Shown here in pieces: positions 1 through 11,275 of a stretch of 64,000 bases of DNA. The DNA comes from Ochotona curzoniae (taxonomy: Eukaryota; Chordata; Mammalia; Lagomorpha; Ochotonidae). The notes beneath the pieces were generated by a model, which saw only the letters and a list, made by a program, of their open reading frames with translations, ran no database searches and was not told where the DNA came from. A program made the translations under genes and the position numbers. The DNA lies in contig NW_024466307.1 of the NCBI RefSeq assembly GCF_017591425.1, forward strand, positions 7,393,001-7,457,000, in the 5' to 3' direction. Numbering within the stretch: the stretch's first letter is position 1; each line of letters begins with the position of its first letter.

Positions 1-465
1 CAAGAGTGATGCTAGGGGGAGGTTAGCCATGGTTTTCAGTGTGAGCTCTTCCTGACTAGCACTTGCTGAACAGCTTGTTGCTGCTGAATAAACGGCAGGC
101 CACACAGACCAAGCCTAAGCAGTCCACAGTGGACCCTGTTAGTTGAATGCAGACAAAGACTGTGCCGTTTCTTTTCAAAGTGATCTGCATCACCATGAAC
201 TCTACGTGCCATGAGCTGGGCACAAAGCAGATGTTGATGAAAGTGTTGTATGTACACAAGATGATCATTACTTTCTGACTTGCAAGGATAAATAATTGAA
301 ATGTACCTTAACAGCCCCAAACCTGAGCAAATGTACACAGACTGTTAAATCTCTTTCAAAAGGTAGAAACCTGTGAAACTCAGCTGGAAGGATTTTGCGT
401 TCATCGTGGTTTTATCCCTGCCGTCGATCGGTGTTCACTTACACACGACTGCTGCTCTGTTTCAG
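1..465 (+). other. ADGRV1: 3' end of an upstream ADGRV1 intron
   Basis: Intronic sequence ending in a pyrimidine-rich acceptor (ctgctctgtttcag, 452-465). An open frame runs through from 373 into exon 1, but it has no ATG and is taken as chance read-through. Nothing else recognised. Confidence 0.85.
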
Positions 466-642
466 GTGGCAGAGGAGGGATCCACGGTTTCCTGTGTGGT
501 CGAGCGCACTAGGGGAGCACTGGGCTACGTGTATGTGTCTTACACCATCTCGCAGATCGAAGCCAATGGCGTGGCTTACCTTGTGGACGATTTCGCCAAT
601 GCCAGTGGAACCATCACATTCCATCCTTGGCAGAGATCGGAG
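466..642 (+). CDS. ADGRV1: ADGRV1 exon 1 of window: middle of a Calx-beta repeat
   Basis: 177 bp, phase 0 to 0, 59 residues from VAEEGSTVSC to FHPWQRSE. It holds the first beta-strands of a Calx-beta repeat: ERTRGALGYVYVSYT is the typical 'R..G..G.V.V.Y' strand pair, and NASGTITF precedes the acidic loop. The start of this repeat lies in an exon before the window. One N-glycosylation sequon (NAS). Borders: tttcag/GTGGCAG and TCGGAG/gtaaac. Being symmetric in phase, it could be skipped without shifting the frame, but that would break the repeat. Confidence 0.95.
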
Positions 643-2514
643 GTAAACCTGGCCACCTTGGTGTCATGAAAAGCTTCCTGAAAAGCTTTTCCTGAAGAGT
701 TTGCAATAGAATTGCTTCATGGCATCTGGCTATTTAGGCAACGTACAATATTTGGGAGTTTAGATCTGTATCATGGTAGAAGACATTTTTAAAATTTACA
801 CAAAGAACAATCGAGTATTTTGAGTGAGGTGTGTTAGAATTTTATCTGTTCTTTAATATCAATGTATGTGACACAGCTTGCAGGTGTTTAAGTGAACTTT
901 CTGCTATCGACGCAAAGCAAAACAGGCTCTTAATGGTATACTTCCTGTCGGACAATAGACAGCTCAAAATTATAACCTCATTGTATTTGCTTTACATTTG
1001 GAGAAATGCAGTAATTTTTTTCTATTCAGAAAAAGATTTTTAAATAAGGACTTTGGATTAAACTGCATTATGCTTAACAGGTAGTTCACAAACAAGGAAA
1101 TGAAATCTCTTGCCTTTGCCTTTCAAATAAAGTAAGCATTTAAAAAGATTCTCTTAAGAAATGCCAGTAGCTTGTAAATTACTAGGGAAATGTAGCAAGT
1201 TAAGACTTGCAAACAATAATCAACAACCTTATAGAAAATTTTTTAGAAATCTAAAGGTTAACTGAAAGTTCAAAATATTCAAGTTTAAATACTTCCAACT
1301 AAAGAACAACCACATATTGATTGGAGGAAGAGGAAACAAAATGTCACAGATCACATTCAACCTCTGACTTGTGAAATCTCTAGAACAGCCACATCAGCTA
1401 TGAAGAGCTCTCCAGGTGCTTTTGGGTCCAGTGGCCAGTGTTTGGAGCCTGCATTTGGGTTCTGAGTTGGTTACGGGTGGGTCTCGCCTTCTTTCTGGAA
1501 GTAATCGGGACACCTCTTCTGTCCCTCTCTCTGCAGGCTACGGGAGCCTCCAGCCTGCACCTGCTGTCATCAGAGAAACCTGAAATCTACCTTTGCCCTT
1601 AATCTTTTACTCCCAGTGATGGTTCAAAATTCCATAGTGTCTTGTGGTTACCTCCTATCCTATCCTCTTGCTTCTCTCCTTGCTCTGCTTTGTCTGTTTT
1701 GCTGTTGTCCTTGCTCTGAATCAGAACTTGTGTTTTGTCAGTCCCCCACTTAGGGTTTTTCAGTAGATGCTCATTCTTGCTGGGAAGGAGATCCATGTTT
1801 ATGGTGATCTCCAGTCTGTCCTGGCTGCTCACCAGGCTGACCTTCTCAGGCCGTAGTGTGAGTACATGCCTCTGCCTGCCATCCCCCTTCCTGTCCTTGT
1901 ACCTGGTCAATGGCTTTGGCTTGAAATGTCCTAAGTAGCTGTATTAAAGGAAGGGGGGTTGCTTTTCAGTTAAAATTTTGACTGAGCTTTTGTAGAATGT
2001 GAGTGGGTTGTTAGTACTTAATGTTTTTTTGAGTTGGTAGTAAATTCCGGAGTGCTAAGATTTGTTGTAAATCTTCCTTGTAAAATCCCAAGACTGGGCA
2101 TGTTGGGCTTTCCTGAACAGGCTTTGGATGTGTGTGTGCTGCCCTTTCTTGCCCCCTCTCCCCCATTATATCGTGTTAGGGAATCTCTACTATGAGGCTG
2201 ATAATACGGCTGTCTTTGGTACATGAGTGTATATTATATAGATTAAATATCATGTGACGTGAGTAGAATACTTTTACAAGATGTGACTGGTTACTACTTG
2301 CCTTAGTCTTGCAAATTGCTTAAATGCAATACCTTAGACCGGGTAATTTATGAGCACGATAAAGCTATTGCTCACAGTTGCATTGAGTAGGCAGTCTGAC
2401 ATCAAAGTATTCACAGTGAATCCATGTTTGTGGAGTCAGTGTTTTCTGTTTTATAGATATGTCTTTTTACTATGTCCTAACATGTTTTGGAGTAGAAATA
2501 AGGCCTGCCCCATT

Positions 2515-2790
2515 TAAATGATTTTTTTATGTATTGTATTTAAAAGGCAGGCCCATGCATGCATACACAGAAGGATGTGCCATTCACTGGTACATTCCCT
2601 GTAGTTGCCAGAGCTGGACCCGGATGCAGCTGGGAGTCAGGATGTGGCCCAAATTTCCCAATGGAGTCAGCTGTCACCACTGCATCCTGGCAGTAGGAAA
2701 CTAGACTTGAAAGCAAGTGCTGGGCCTGTGAACTAGTCTAATTGTCCAAGGGGTATTTTACCCACATTGCTGCACGCATGCTTGCCTCAG
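2515..2790 (-). mobile_element. Old C-type SINE, antisense, diverged
   Basis: The order of fragments fits a degraded antisense lagomorph SINE: a T-rich head, 'gccagagctggacccgg', 'gggagtcaggatgtggccc', 'ggaaactagacttgaaagcaagtg'. Ends are approximate and the match is weak. Confidence 0.5.
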
Positions 2791-2874
2791 GCTTCCTTCC
2801 AAGTGCAGTAATGCCGTTCAGGAGGGCCCCACTTTGAAGATCTGATTATCTCCCAAAGTCCCTGTCTCCTAATC

Positions 2875-3235
2875 TGTTTTTTTTTTTCTTTTTTTAAATT
2901 TTATTGTTTACATTGTATTATGTGGTGCAGTTTTATAGGCGCTGGGGATTCCCCCCACCCCTCCCATACCCCTCCCCCCATGGTGGATTCCTCCACCTTG
3001 TTGCATAACCATAGTTCAAGTTCAGTTGAGATTCATTGCTTGCAAACACATGCCTAGCATAAAGTTCAGCGTCTTATTGTCCAGATAAGTTCAGTGGCCT
3101 CTTGGGGAGACCTTCTCTGGTCTGAAGGTAGGGCTAACAGAGTAAGGTTCATCTTTGAGGCTGACTGTCGCCATAGGGATTTGTGGGAGCAGGAGTTGGG
3201 GGTAGGCTGCTATAACACAGCCATTTAGATAATAG
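2875..3235 (-). mobile_element. LINE-1 3' end, antisense (lagomorph type)
   Basis: Reading the minus strand gives 'gcaacaaggtggaggaatcc', then the polypurine tract (aggggtatgggaggggtgggg), then a terminal A-rich tail next to position 2879. This is the layout of a lagomorph L1 3' UTR. Only the 3' part is visible; the left end near 3235 is a guess and no ORF2 remains. Confidence 0.8.
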
Positions 3236-3592
3236 CAGCATCCATTATTGCTTAAGGAATTAATCTAAGATCTTTATCTGTGTATGTGTATGTAATGTTC
3301 AAATCTGTTCACATCATGTTAGATAGTAACTTGAAATATTGAGCTTTTTTATTCAATTATTTCAAACATGTAGTTGTAGAACATTTTCAGGAGGCACAAT
3401 GTAGCGTTTCCATACATATGTATAGTGGCAGCTGAACGAACTAGACAATGAGCTTTTACATTTCCTGATATGTTCTAGAGGTCTGCAGCCTAGCAGCCTC
3501 TCTTCTGGCTCTTCCTACAGGCTGTTTAGTTTCTCTCTGGCATCATTGGTGCCCTCCCACTGCCTGATGCCTCTGCGTGTTAACATTTCCAG

Positions 3593-3773
3593 GTCCTGAA
3601 TATACATGTTCTCGATGATGACACTCCTGAGCTGAATGAGTATTTTCGTGTGACTCTGATTTCTGCAATTCCGGGAGATGGAACAGTGGGTTCAACTCCC
3701 ACCAGTGGTGCCAGTATTGATCCCGAAACGGAGACTACGGATGTCATGGTCAAGGCCAGTGACCAGCCATACG
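3593..3773 (+). CDS. ADGRV1: ADGRV1 exon 2 of window: acidic end of a Calx-beta repeat
   Basis: 181 bp, phase 0 to 1, 60 residues. It begins VLNIHVLDDDTPELNEYF, the canonical Calx-beta acidic loop with Asp and Glu calcium ligands, and ends VKASDQPYG, the repeat-ending signature. Between them lies a longer-than-usual loop, GSTPTSGASIDPETETTD. Together with exon 1 it completes the first repeat in the window. Borders: tttccag/GTCCTG and CATACG/gtaacc. Confidence 0.96.
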
Positions 3774-4664
3774 GTAACCTACTCCTCTCCCCCCAAGGGT
3801 GCTTGGTGTCTTAAAAAGCCTATTCAGTGACTTTGTGTAAATGCTGAGTTAAACTCAGAACCCTGAACTTCTGAGCTCCTCAGCTTCTATGCTGCTGCTT
3901 GCTGAGCAAGTGCCCATGACAGGAAGTAAAGTGATAGATTTCTGAGATTCAGTGGTCCATGTTTGGAAGCTTTGCAGGAGTCTGAGATAAAACCGTTTGT
4001 GATTATTTGTGGCCATAATGTTTCTGTAATTTAAAAAGGATGGTTATGTTCACATTTGAAATATTTAGTTCGTATTTTACTAAGACGCAAAGTGAAGAAG
4101 TTATCACATTCATATTTTTATGGAATGTTGAAAAATCAGTTTCCATAGTTGGTGAACCAGCATGGTTCCCCTGTAAAGGATATTTTCTGTGTTGAAATGG
4201 TGTTTCTTGCCCGAGAATAAACCAAAAGCATCACTTGAAGGGGGAAAGAGGAAACCTAAGAATCAAGTCTTGTTCCACAGTTAAATTCTAGGAAGAATTG
4301 TTACAAATGTTGACGAGGTTCTAACTTCAGTTCTGCTGTAAGTTAGAGCAGGAATTAGACTGGTTATACATGAGGGAAAAAACTTGAATATGCATTTGAA
4401 AATATCAGTACTCCTTTTATTGATAATTTAAATGCAACAGGTTTTTAAGTGATGTGATACTGTATGCAGATGTGAGTCTTGTTTATAGAATCAGATTTTT
4501 GAGAAATACACAATCTATAAAAAAGACAAAGAATGTCATTCTAAATTGTAACATTGCCAGACCATATAGACATTTTGTGTGAGAAGTGTTATGCTCAAAT
4601 CCATCCCAAAATATTTTCTGTATAAAGTTCATGGAAATTTGATGGGGGAGGTATTTGCATAGGT

Positions 4665-4938
4665 TTTATGGCTCAGTGGGTTAAAATGCAACTTAAGGGC
4701 CTACAAACCCATATCTGAGTGCTGGTTCAAGTCCCAGATGCTCTACTTCTGATCCAGCTTGTCGTATCCTGGGGTTCAACATGTGGTAGTTGAGGCTTGT
4801 GGGTCCCTTCCACCAAATGAGGTAAGGGATGGAGTTCTGGGTATTGGCTTTGGCTAGACCCATTCTTTGTTACTAGGGTATTTGGGGAGTATTTGATCTC
4901 TTTTTCTCTGTCCACCTGAAATACACAGAAATAAAAAC
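4665..4938 (+). mobile_element. C-type SINE, sense
   Basis: A tRNA-like head (ggctcagtgggttaaaatg ... ggttcaagtccca, a polymerase III B box), then SINE body, ending 'tgaaatacacagaaataaaaa'. Full-length-like but well diverged. Confidence 0.85.
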
Positions 4939-4979
4939 ATTGTAAGAAAAGTGGTTCTTTTAATACCTTCATCCCATTT

Positions 4980-5210
4980 CAGAGTGCTTGAGTCATGAAA
5001 TGCTGCTTCTGGTTCCTGGTAGTGGTGATTGTGCAAGTGGTTGGGTCTCTAACACTCGAGTTGGAGACCTGCAATGCAACGCAATTGAGGGAAACTGGTC
5101 TCGGGTTCCCTAACTTTGGCCTGCTCCAGCCCTGGTGCTTGCAGACATTTGTGGCAGTGAACTCGTTATATGGTATTCCCGCCCCCAGATATATTTCAAA
5201 TAAAAAAATC
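4980..5210 (+). mobile_element. C-type SINE, sense, older subfamily
   Basis: Body phrases of the older lagomorph SINE are present in order: 'gtgcaagtggttgggtctct', 'gttggagacctg', 'ctttggcctgctccagccc', and an end 'tttcaaataaaaaaatc'. It creates a chance ORF with a signal-peptide-like start at 4995. Confidence 0.75.
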
Positions 5211-5309
5211 ATTTTTCCTGGTGATAGAAATGATTGTGTAAGATTGCTTAGATGCCTAAGAAGTTCACTGGCAATCAGAAATGGTTTTCCATGCGCTGTG
5301 TCCCTGCAG

Positions 5310-5512
5310 GCCTGCTGCAGTTCTCCACTGGGCAGCCACCTCGTCCTGAGGATGCCAGGAGCCTGCCTGCCACCAGTGTACCACATGTCACTGTGCAAGA
5401 GGAGGATGGGCAGGTCAGACTACTGGTCGTCCGGGCACAAGGCCTCCTGGGGACTGTGTCTGTGGAATTCAGGACTGTGTCTGAGACAGCATCCAGTCCT
5501 GGGGATTACCAG
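5310..5512 (+). CDS. ADGRV1: ADGRV1 exon 3 of window: first half of Calx-beta repeat 2
   Basis: 203 bp, phase 1 to 0, 68 residues. LLQFSTG opens the repeat; a proline-rich loop follows (QPPRPEDARSLPATSVP), then HVTVQEEDGQVRLLVVRAQG and LLGTVSVEF, the paired strands of the fold, and SPGDYQ at the end. Borders: ccctgcag/GCCTG and TACCAG/gtgagc. The loop after the first strand is longer than in the neighbouring repeats. Confidence 0.95.
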
Positions 5513-5904
5513 GTGAGCCTCCCCAACCCTTCGCCACCTTTTGAATCTGTTCCTGCCCTGGTCGAACAAGCACAGTCCTTCTGGAGGATGGAGCGTCAAG
5601 TAGCACTGCTGACTTTCTGGCCTTTTTAAGTCTCTGCTTACTAAGGTGCCTTGGCTCTTTGAATACTGAGATTTAAGTAGCTACCGTACTGATTTCGCTT
5701 GTGTCTTGGACTTGAGCCAAGGCTTCCTTCCTCTTGTTTGAATCTTACAGAATTTTGTCGGATGTACTTGAAATTGATACTTTTTAAATGTATTATATCG
5801 AAGGTTCATTCAATAAGCAGAATGGCAATTGAAGTGAAATGTATGCTCATGTCCTATTGTAGCTCTCACTTTTCTGTATGACAAGGAGTGTAGTACTTCA
5901 GCAT

Positions 5905-6028
5905 AGTCACAAAAGGGTCAGGAATTTGGGACTGGGCAGACTTGGGTTCTCATGGATGATGTGTGGTCTGGGGAGGCTTACCTATTTTTCCTGTATCCCA
6001 GTTACCTTATCTGTAGGGATGGCTCATG
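5905..6028 (+). mobile_element. MIR remnant
   Basis: The order 'cagacttgggttct', 'gtgtggtctggggaggctta', 'cccagttaccttatctgtag' follows the MIR core and its 'cagtttcctcatctgtaaaatg' end. Confidence 0.65.
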
Positions 6029-6690
6029 CTGGACAGGGTCACCCTGAAGTTAGATGGCAATGCTGTGTCTTGTATGCATGTGGTTCTTGGGTTGGGGGGG
6101 CGATGCATACAGTACCCCATGATGCTTGTTCTCACCAACACTACTCACGTAAAACATTGAAGAGATGCTTGTTCCCTCAGCTGTGCTTCCCAAGAAGGCT
6201 GTCCTATACATTTGTTTGAATTTTTGTTTTCCTATGAATCTTATCTTTTTCCTCTTCTGCCTGAAATAACCACTCAGTGGTAGTGGTTAGTAATTGCATA
6301 CACTTGTCTTCTCAATCCTTAAAAATCTTGGCTGCTTGAGTTCAATTTAATCATCTAGTTAGCCAAGTTTTTCCAGCTCTTTCTTTCCCACCCTCTTCGT
6401 TGGATAAGGCGTGTTTTTATTTACACTGACACTGTCTTTAATGCTGTTGATATGCCACATTTGTGACTTCACATCTTGCCTTGGTGTTACCTTTGCAGTC
6501 TCTTAAACACTTGAGTCTTCCCATTGAAGGTCTGTAGCTTGTAACTTGGGAGTTGCCAATCTTGATAAAACATCTACTCTTAACACTTTGCTGAGAGCTG
6601 TCAGAGGCACTGTGTCAGTTGGAACACTGCCATTTGCTTGTCTGTTTCCTTTATTCTGTCTCATTTTGCATTCTTCCCTGGTCTGTAAGA

Positions 6691-6722
6691 AGAGTGTGTG
6701 TGTGGGGGGGAGGGGGGGAGGG
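6691..6722. repeat. GT/G-rich microsatellite
   Basis: A short (GT)n run passes into two G7 tracts separated by single A residues. A possible G-quadruplex former on the + strand. Confidence 0.8.
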
Positions 6723-8580
6723 CTCCTATGAGTGTTCCAGGTACAAGGAGAGGCAGAGAGGTCATGTCCTGAAGAGGAGACCACTGTATTTCACACATCC
6801 TTGCTCTTATTCTCCTGAGCCAACTTCCTGGTGATTCCCACCCTCCGGACTGCCTCCCAGCTTTGGAGGAAGAGCAGAGCACTGCTTAAAAGCACAGGTG
6901 GCCAAGGGTTTTCTCTGGGTAGTGGAGGATGGCTTTGCTGGCTTTATGCCTGCTTCTGAAGTTGAAGGAGAAAAGTAAATGAAGGCAAGGCAGCTGCTGG
7001 AGATGGGTAAGAGTGTGAGGGGAAGTCCCCAGGCAGCCAAGAGCACAGGTACCACGAGTGCCTTTGGAATGTGGACCACTGGATGTGCTATCGGAGGATG
7101 AGGTAGACAGGGACTGGACTGGTCAGCATCTTAGGAGTCATGCTGTATTCTGAGCTTTTTCTGTGTTCTTTAATCAATCAAAAGGTATTAAAACATTTCT
7201 AGACGCTCCCTAGGCTGAACAGTGGAAAATGCATTAGAAGGTACAATCCTGGGAATGACTGATCTGTAGAGCAAGTGTCTTAGGCTAAGATATGAAGACT
7301 ATGTGAATAAAATAAGTAGGTAAGCTCAAATAATCAGGAATTAAGATACACTTGAGGATTGTGTAGTGAACATAATAAAGTAGAAGGGGTATTCACAAGG
7401 ACTTTTTGGTGTCTGGTGTAGGCAACATGCTACCGTACATTCTAGTGCTGTGCAGAGCATTGGATAAGGCATAGTTGCAAAGGAAGATCTTGAATTTTAC
7501 ACTGGCGGAAGTGGTAGAAATTTCAAAATGTGCAGTGTACATCTGGATACTAAAGGTGGGAGATACAAATTTGGAAGTGGAGAGCACATATATAGTATTA
7601 TAAGTCTAGGGTGTATTAGCCCTTTCTGGACAGAAGTTCTGTAGAGTCTGATGTGTGGTTTTTGGTAATCATAAGTAAAATGTCAAAACTGAAAATTTGA
7701 CAAGCATAAGCTAGAAAGGCGGCGAGAATAATGGGAGTGTGTGATACCATGAAACACAGAACCAAGACATGTTTCTGAAAGTAGAATGGCTAGGGTTCTG
7801 TTTGAATTATTTTTTCATTATATAGTTGATATCACATCTAGAATGTTCTCCCTGGAGTTAAAGAAAAAAAAGTAATTTGATTTTTAAGCCGGCACAACTG
7901 AAATGATACTTAAGCTGGCACAGGTTTGGCAAATACTGATCAAGTGAACTGGTACTTGGTTCCCTCAACTTACCTTTAATATCTCTTGGTAGTTATACAA
8001 GGTGAAATATTGTTCTTACAGGCAAACACTTATAGAACTAAATTTTATAGTTTTGATATTTCTAACTTGAGGGAAAAACTTGCATAAAACAACGGGAGAA
8101 AAAGCTTGTTAATTCTGATTTTTAGATAACTGCTTTGACCACTTTTCTGGAGGGAGATGTATGTTACAGTAGATAACTGATTGTAATCGAGGGAGGATGA
8201 TGCCTGATGGACTAATAGGAAATATTGCTTAGAGATTCTGGGAATGAAAATGCTATTGGTTTCTCAGTTGTTTTAAATGTATTTGCTTAAGGAAATTGCT
8301 GTCATCACTGAAATCTTTAGGAATTGATGGATGTCAAATATGAGGGTTCGTTTTTCCTTGACTACTGTTTGGATGAACAAACAAAAAAAAATCTGTTTTC
8401 TAGCTTTAAAATGCTTACTTAGAATTTATGTTGTGAATTATCCACTATTTTCAGTGACATTTTGTCACTTTTCATTTTTGCTTCTGCTGTTTCAAGCAAC
8501 CTGAGGCATGGAAACCATACGATTTTGCAGACTGACAAACAGTACCATTCTAATGGACACATCTTTGATTTGTATTTCAG

Positions 8581-8710
8581 AGTGTTACTGGTATGCTAGA
8601 ATTTCAGCCTGGAGAAAGATACAAGTACATTTGTGTCAACATCACTGACAATTCTGTTCCCGAATTGGAAAAGTCTTTTAAAGTTGAGTTGTTAAACTTG
8701 GAGGGAGGAG
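8581..8710 (+). CDS. ADGRV1: ADGRV1 exon 4 of window: second half of Calx-beta repeat 2
   Basis: 130 bp, phase 0 to 1, 43 residues. SVTGMLEFQPGERYKYICV is the strand before the acidic loop. NITDNSVPELEKSFKVELL is the acidic loop, with Asn replacing the second Asp of the usual DD pair. It ends LEGG before the insert encoded by exon 5. One sequon (NIT). Borders: atttcag/AGTGTT and GGAGGAG/gtaaga. Confidence 0.95.
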
Positions 8711-10034
8711 GTAAGAATGACCTCTTCCCACGTTGATGATGTACTCTGTGAATTAACCATACTAGTTTCTCTTTCAAAGGATGAGTCAGTGGCTCTTGGA
8801 GAAAGCCTGATAGTTCATTTTTTTAGATTAATGCTAGACAATTTCTTAGTCTTTTTTTTTTTGGCCAAAAAAATTTGCATAGTTTAAAGCCTTTTATAAA
8901 TTAATATTCAATTTATAATTTCATTTTTTACACTTCTATGAGGATTGCTTAGTTCTAAGTAGCATTATTTTTTGTGAATGTCACCTGCACTGCCCCATTC
9001 ATTGCTCATGGACCTTTTTCTAACAGGTACGCTTTTTCGAATCAAATACTGAATTACATTAAATCAAATTGTGATGTCAAATGGATGCCCTTAAAGTTCT
9101 TTCCTTGCTTTTCCAACTCTTATAGTAGCTCTATTAGAGCTAATTGTATAAAGCAAATGAAAAGTCCTTCTAGATAACTTATTTTGAGACAGCTGTCAAC
9201 AAAAACCGGTTAACAAAACCATATCCTCTGTTCTGATATTCAGAAAGTATCAATCAGCAAACATTTTTGGACTCAAAATCCATTTATTGGGAAAAATCAC
9301 CCATATTAAAAAATATTAGTTAGCCCATGTAGGGGTAGTAACGTTTTTTTTTTTTTTGCAGACTTAAGGTGCTTGATAATCAAATGCTCAGGAAGTAATA
9401 ATAGAATACATGTGACCACTTCTGACACCATGCCAACAAATGAATATATGTGATATTGACTCTTACCTTTAGAAGTGTAAGAAAGTAAGAGCTGTTAAGG
9501 AATTCCTTAGTCTCTACATTATAAACCCTAGTAGTATTATATCATTATCATTAAGTCCTCCAAAGGGAAAGATGGGCTAGAATGGCTGTATCAAATGTGT
9601 CTGTTTAATGTGGGACTTTGGGGTGAGTATGCAGAGTTGAAAAATTTAGGGAAGATAAAACCAATGGTTGGGAACAGGAACACGAACAGCCCAAACCACA
9701 GCTTGGAATGCAGAGAGCAGTCAGTGCACTGCATGCCCATCTTGTTGGTGTGGCAGGTGTAAGTATGTTATTAACTTGACAATTACTATGTACTCCACAC
9801 AAGCTGCCCCTTGTATCACCTGTGACTAAAAGCATAACAAGAAATGCTAGTGACCATTGTCTTAGATCAATTTATAAATAGATATCAGATGTTTGAGACA
9901 CTGAGCAGAGCAATGTAAGATAATTGGTGTTCAAATGAATATTTATGATTTTCTTAGTTTCTTAGCAAAAAGTGCCAGAGAGCTGTGACAAAAAGAAAGA
10001 ATGAAGACACAGGCCCAAACTAAGGAACTAGTGC

Positions 10035-10175
10035 CTAGGGACTGTGCACAACGTGTGAAAGTGTATGATGGACTATACTATTATGATATAGGGGAAAACT
10101 GTGTGGGGTGATAAGGGGAATGGAAAAGGTAGGAGAAATCCCTGAACTCTATCATGAAACTTTAAAAAGAAATAT
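10035..10175 (+). mobile_element. Old L1-like 3' tail, sense
   Basis: 'gatggactatactattatgatata', a G-rich purine stretch, 'gagaaatccctgaactc', 'atgaaact' and an A-rich end resemble a degenerate lagomorph L1 3' UTR. The same order of words recurs at 46985-47100, which supports a shared repeat origin. Confidence 0.55.
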
Positions 10176-10639
10176 ATGAAACTAATCTTCGATGTCTTAA
10201 GGGGTGAAGTGCGCTAGCCACAGCATGGGTAGGTGTTTCATACTGCTGGAACTAGACTCAATTGTTACTGAAATTCACATCTTTTACTTGTGAATAAGAC
10301 AGGAGAAAAACACTCTGCTGGATAGTTGTTGGAAATCCATTTTGCCTTTTAAGATTCTCAGATGACTTCAGGTGCTGGGTTCTGTAAATTGCTCTTTGCA
10401 AGGATAAAACAGGAGCAGAGACGATCTGAATGCAGCTTAATATTCAAGGATATTGTTAGAAGCACCATTAGATCTTGCTTTTCTTTCCTTTCTCCATTGC
10501 CATCCCTGCTGCCATCCTGCCTTTGAAGATAGTTGACATACTAAGGATGTAAGATCCCTTGTTACAACTGCTTTGTCTTTATAGTATAGACTGCCAAGGT
10601 TCTTTGTTTCTTATCCTCAACTTTTCCCTGTTATGTTCA

Positions 10640-10765
10640 CACAGCTCTGTATAAGGTATCAATCCTTTTATAGGTGAGTAAATTGAGAAGTCAACAGATC
10701 CAGTGGCCCCTGAAGGTTTCACAGCCAACATCTCTCATGGATGGGGCCAAGCAGAATTTTTAGAC
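10640..10765 (+). mobile_element. Possible MIR remnant
   Basis: 'ggtatcaatccttttataggtgagtaaattgagaa ... ttcacagccaaca' follows the MIR 3' part ('ttacagatgaggaaactgag ... cacacagcta'). Weak match. Confidence 0.5.
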
Positions 10766-11139
10766 TCTTTGTTTAGGGCCCATTTCATCACGACTTTTAT
10801 TAGGTTTGAAAGGAGTAAATTTGAATATGGAGATGGAGAGACATTAATGATGGTGTTGACTTTATAATCATGGTAATTTTATAAACACAAAATAGTTTAT
10901 AAATGTTTCAAGTGTTAGGAGGCAACTTGCACTGCTATAACTAATGAAAATTTAGCAATAAAATTGGTGTAAATGAAACAGATCAATTAGTTTGCCAAAA
11001 GTATTTCCTGAACTGTGAGTTTTTGATAAACGATAACTTGTTACTGGTATGAATAATCCTTTAGGTAGGAATTCTAGGGAAGAATGTGTCATTGGTTGAA
11101 GATTACTTGACTTTCTTTGTTTTTCTAAGAACTCTCCAT

Positions 11140-11182
11140 TTTCTTGTGTCAATGTGTGTTGTGTGTGTTGTGTGGGTTGTGT
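11140..11182. repeat. TGTGTTG-type simple repeat before exon 5
   Basis: A GT-rich tract of imperfect TGTGTTG units lies 13-55 bp before the exon 5 acceptor and takes the place of an ordinary pyrimidine tract. Confidence 0.8.
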
Positions 11183-11194
11183 CTCTTTACCAAG

Positions 11195-11275
11195 TAGCCG
11201 AACGCTTTAGGGTTGATGGCAGTGGTAGTGGTGATGGGGACGTGGAATTCTTTCTTCCAACTATTCGGAAACGTG
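11195..11275 (+). CDS. ADGRV1: ADGRV1 exon 5 of window: small insert in Calx-beta repeat 2
   Basis: 81 bp, phase 1 to 1, 27 residues: VAERFRVDGSGSGDGD then VEFFLPTIRKR. It lengthens the loop between the acidic motif of exon 4 and the last strand in exon 6. Its Gly/Ser/Asp-rich centre is unlike other Calx-beta repeats here. Borders: taccaag/TAGCC (the TA completes a Val codon) and CGTG/gtaagc. Skipping it would keep the frame and restore a repeat of normal length. I recall the same insert in human ADGRV1. Confidence 0.92.

Larger units (their letters stand above)
643..3592 (+). other. ADGRV1: Intron 1 of window
   Basis: 3.0 kb, AT-rich. It contains an eroded antisense SINE near 2.52-2.79 kb and an antisense L1 3' end near 2.88-3.23 kb. 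Nothing else recognised. Confidence 0.9.
3774..5309 (+). other. ADGRV1: Intron 2 of window
   Basis: 1.5 kb. The first 0.9 kb is AT-rich without recognisable content; the last third is two adjacent sense SINEs ending about 100 bp before exon 3. Confidence 0.9.
5513..8580 (+). other. ADGRV1: Intron 3 of window
   Basis: 3.1 kb without young SINEs. It holds a MIR remnant (5905-6028) and a GT/G-rich microsatellite (6691-6722). The rest is unassigned AT-rich sequence. Confidence 0.9.
8711..11194 (+). other. ADGRV1: Intron 4 of window
   Basis: 2.5 kb, AT-rich. It holds a T12 run (9345-9357), an L1-like 3' tail (10035-10175) and a MIR remnant (10640-10765). It ends in a GT-rich tract just before the acceptor. 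Confidence 0.9.

Noticed and set aside
373..465. Open frame running into exon 1 with a hydrophobic, signal-peptide-like stretch
   Set aside because: It starts at GTG, not ATG, and the exon has a clean tttcag acceptor at 465. It is intron read-through, not an alternative first exon, unless transcript data show otherwise.
1599..1938. ORFs on both strands at 1.6-1.9 kb
   Set aside because: Opposite-strand frames of similar length with no family resemblance, no splice partners in frame with ADGRV1.
4995..5516. 173-codon + strand ORF with an apparent signal peptide (MKCCFWFLVVVIVQVV)
   Set aside because: The first 70 codons lie in a sense SINE and the rest is exon 3 in the wrong frame. No family resemblance.
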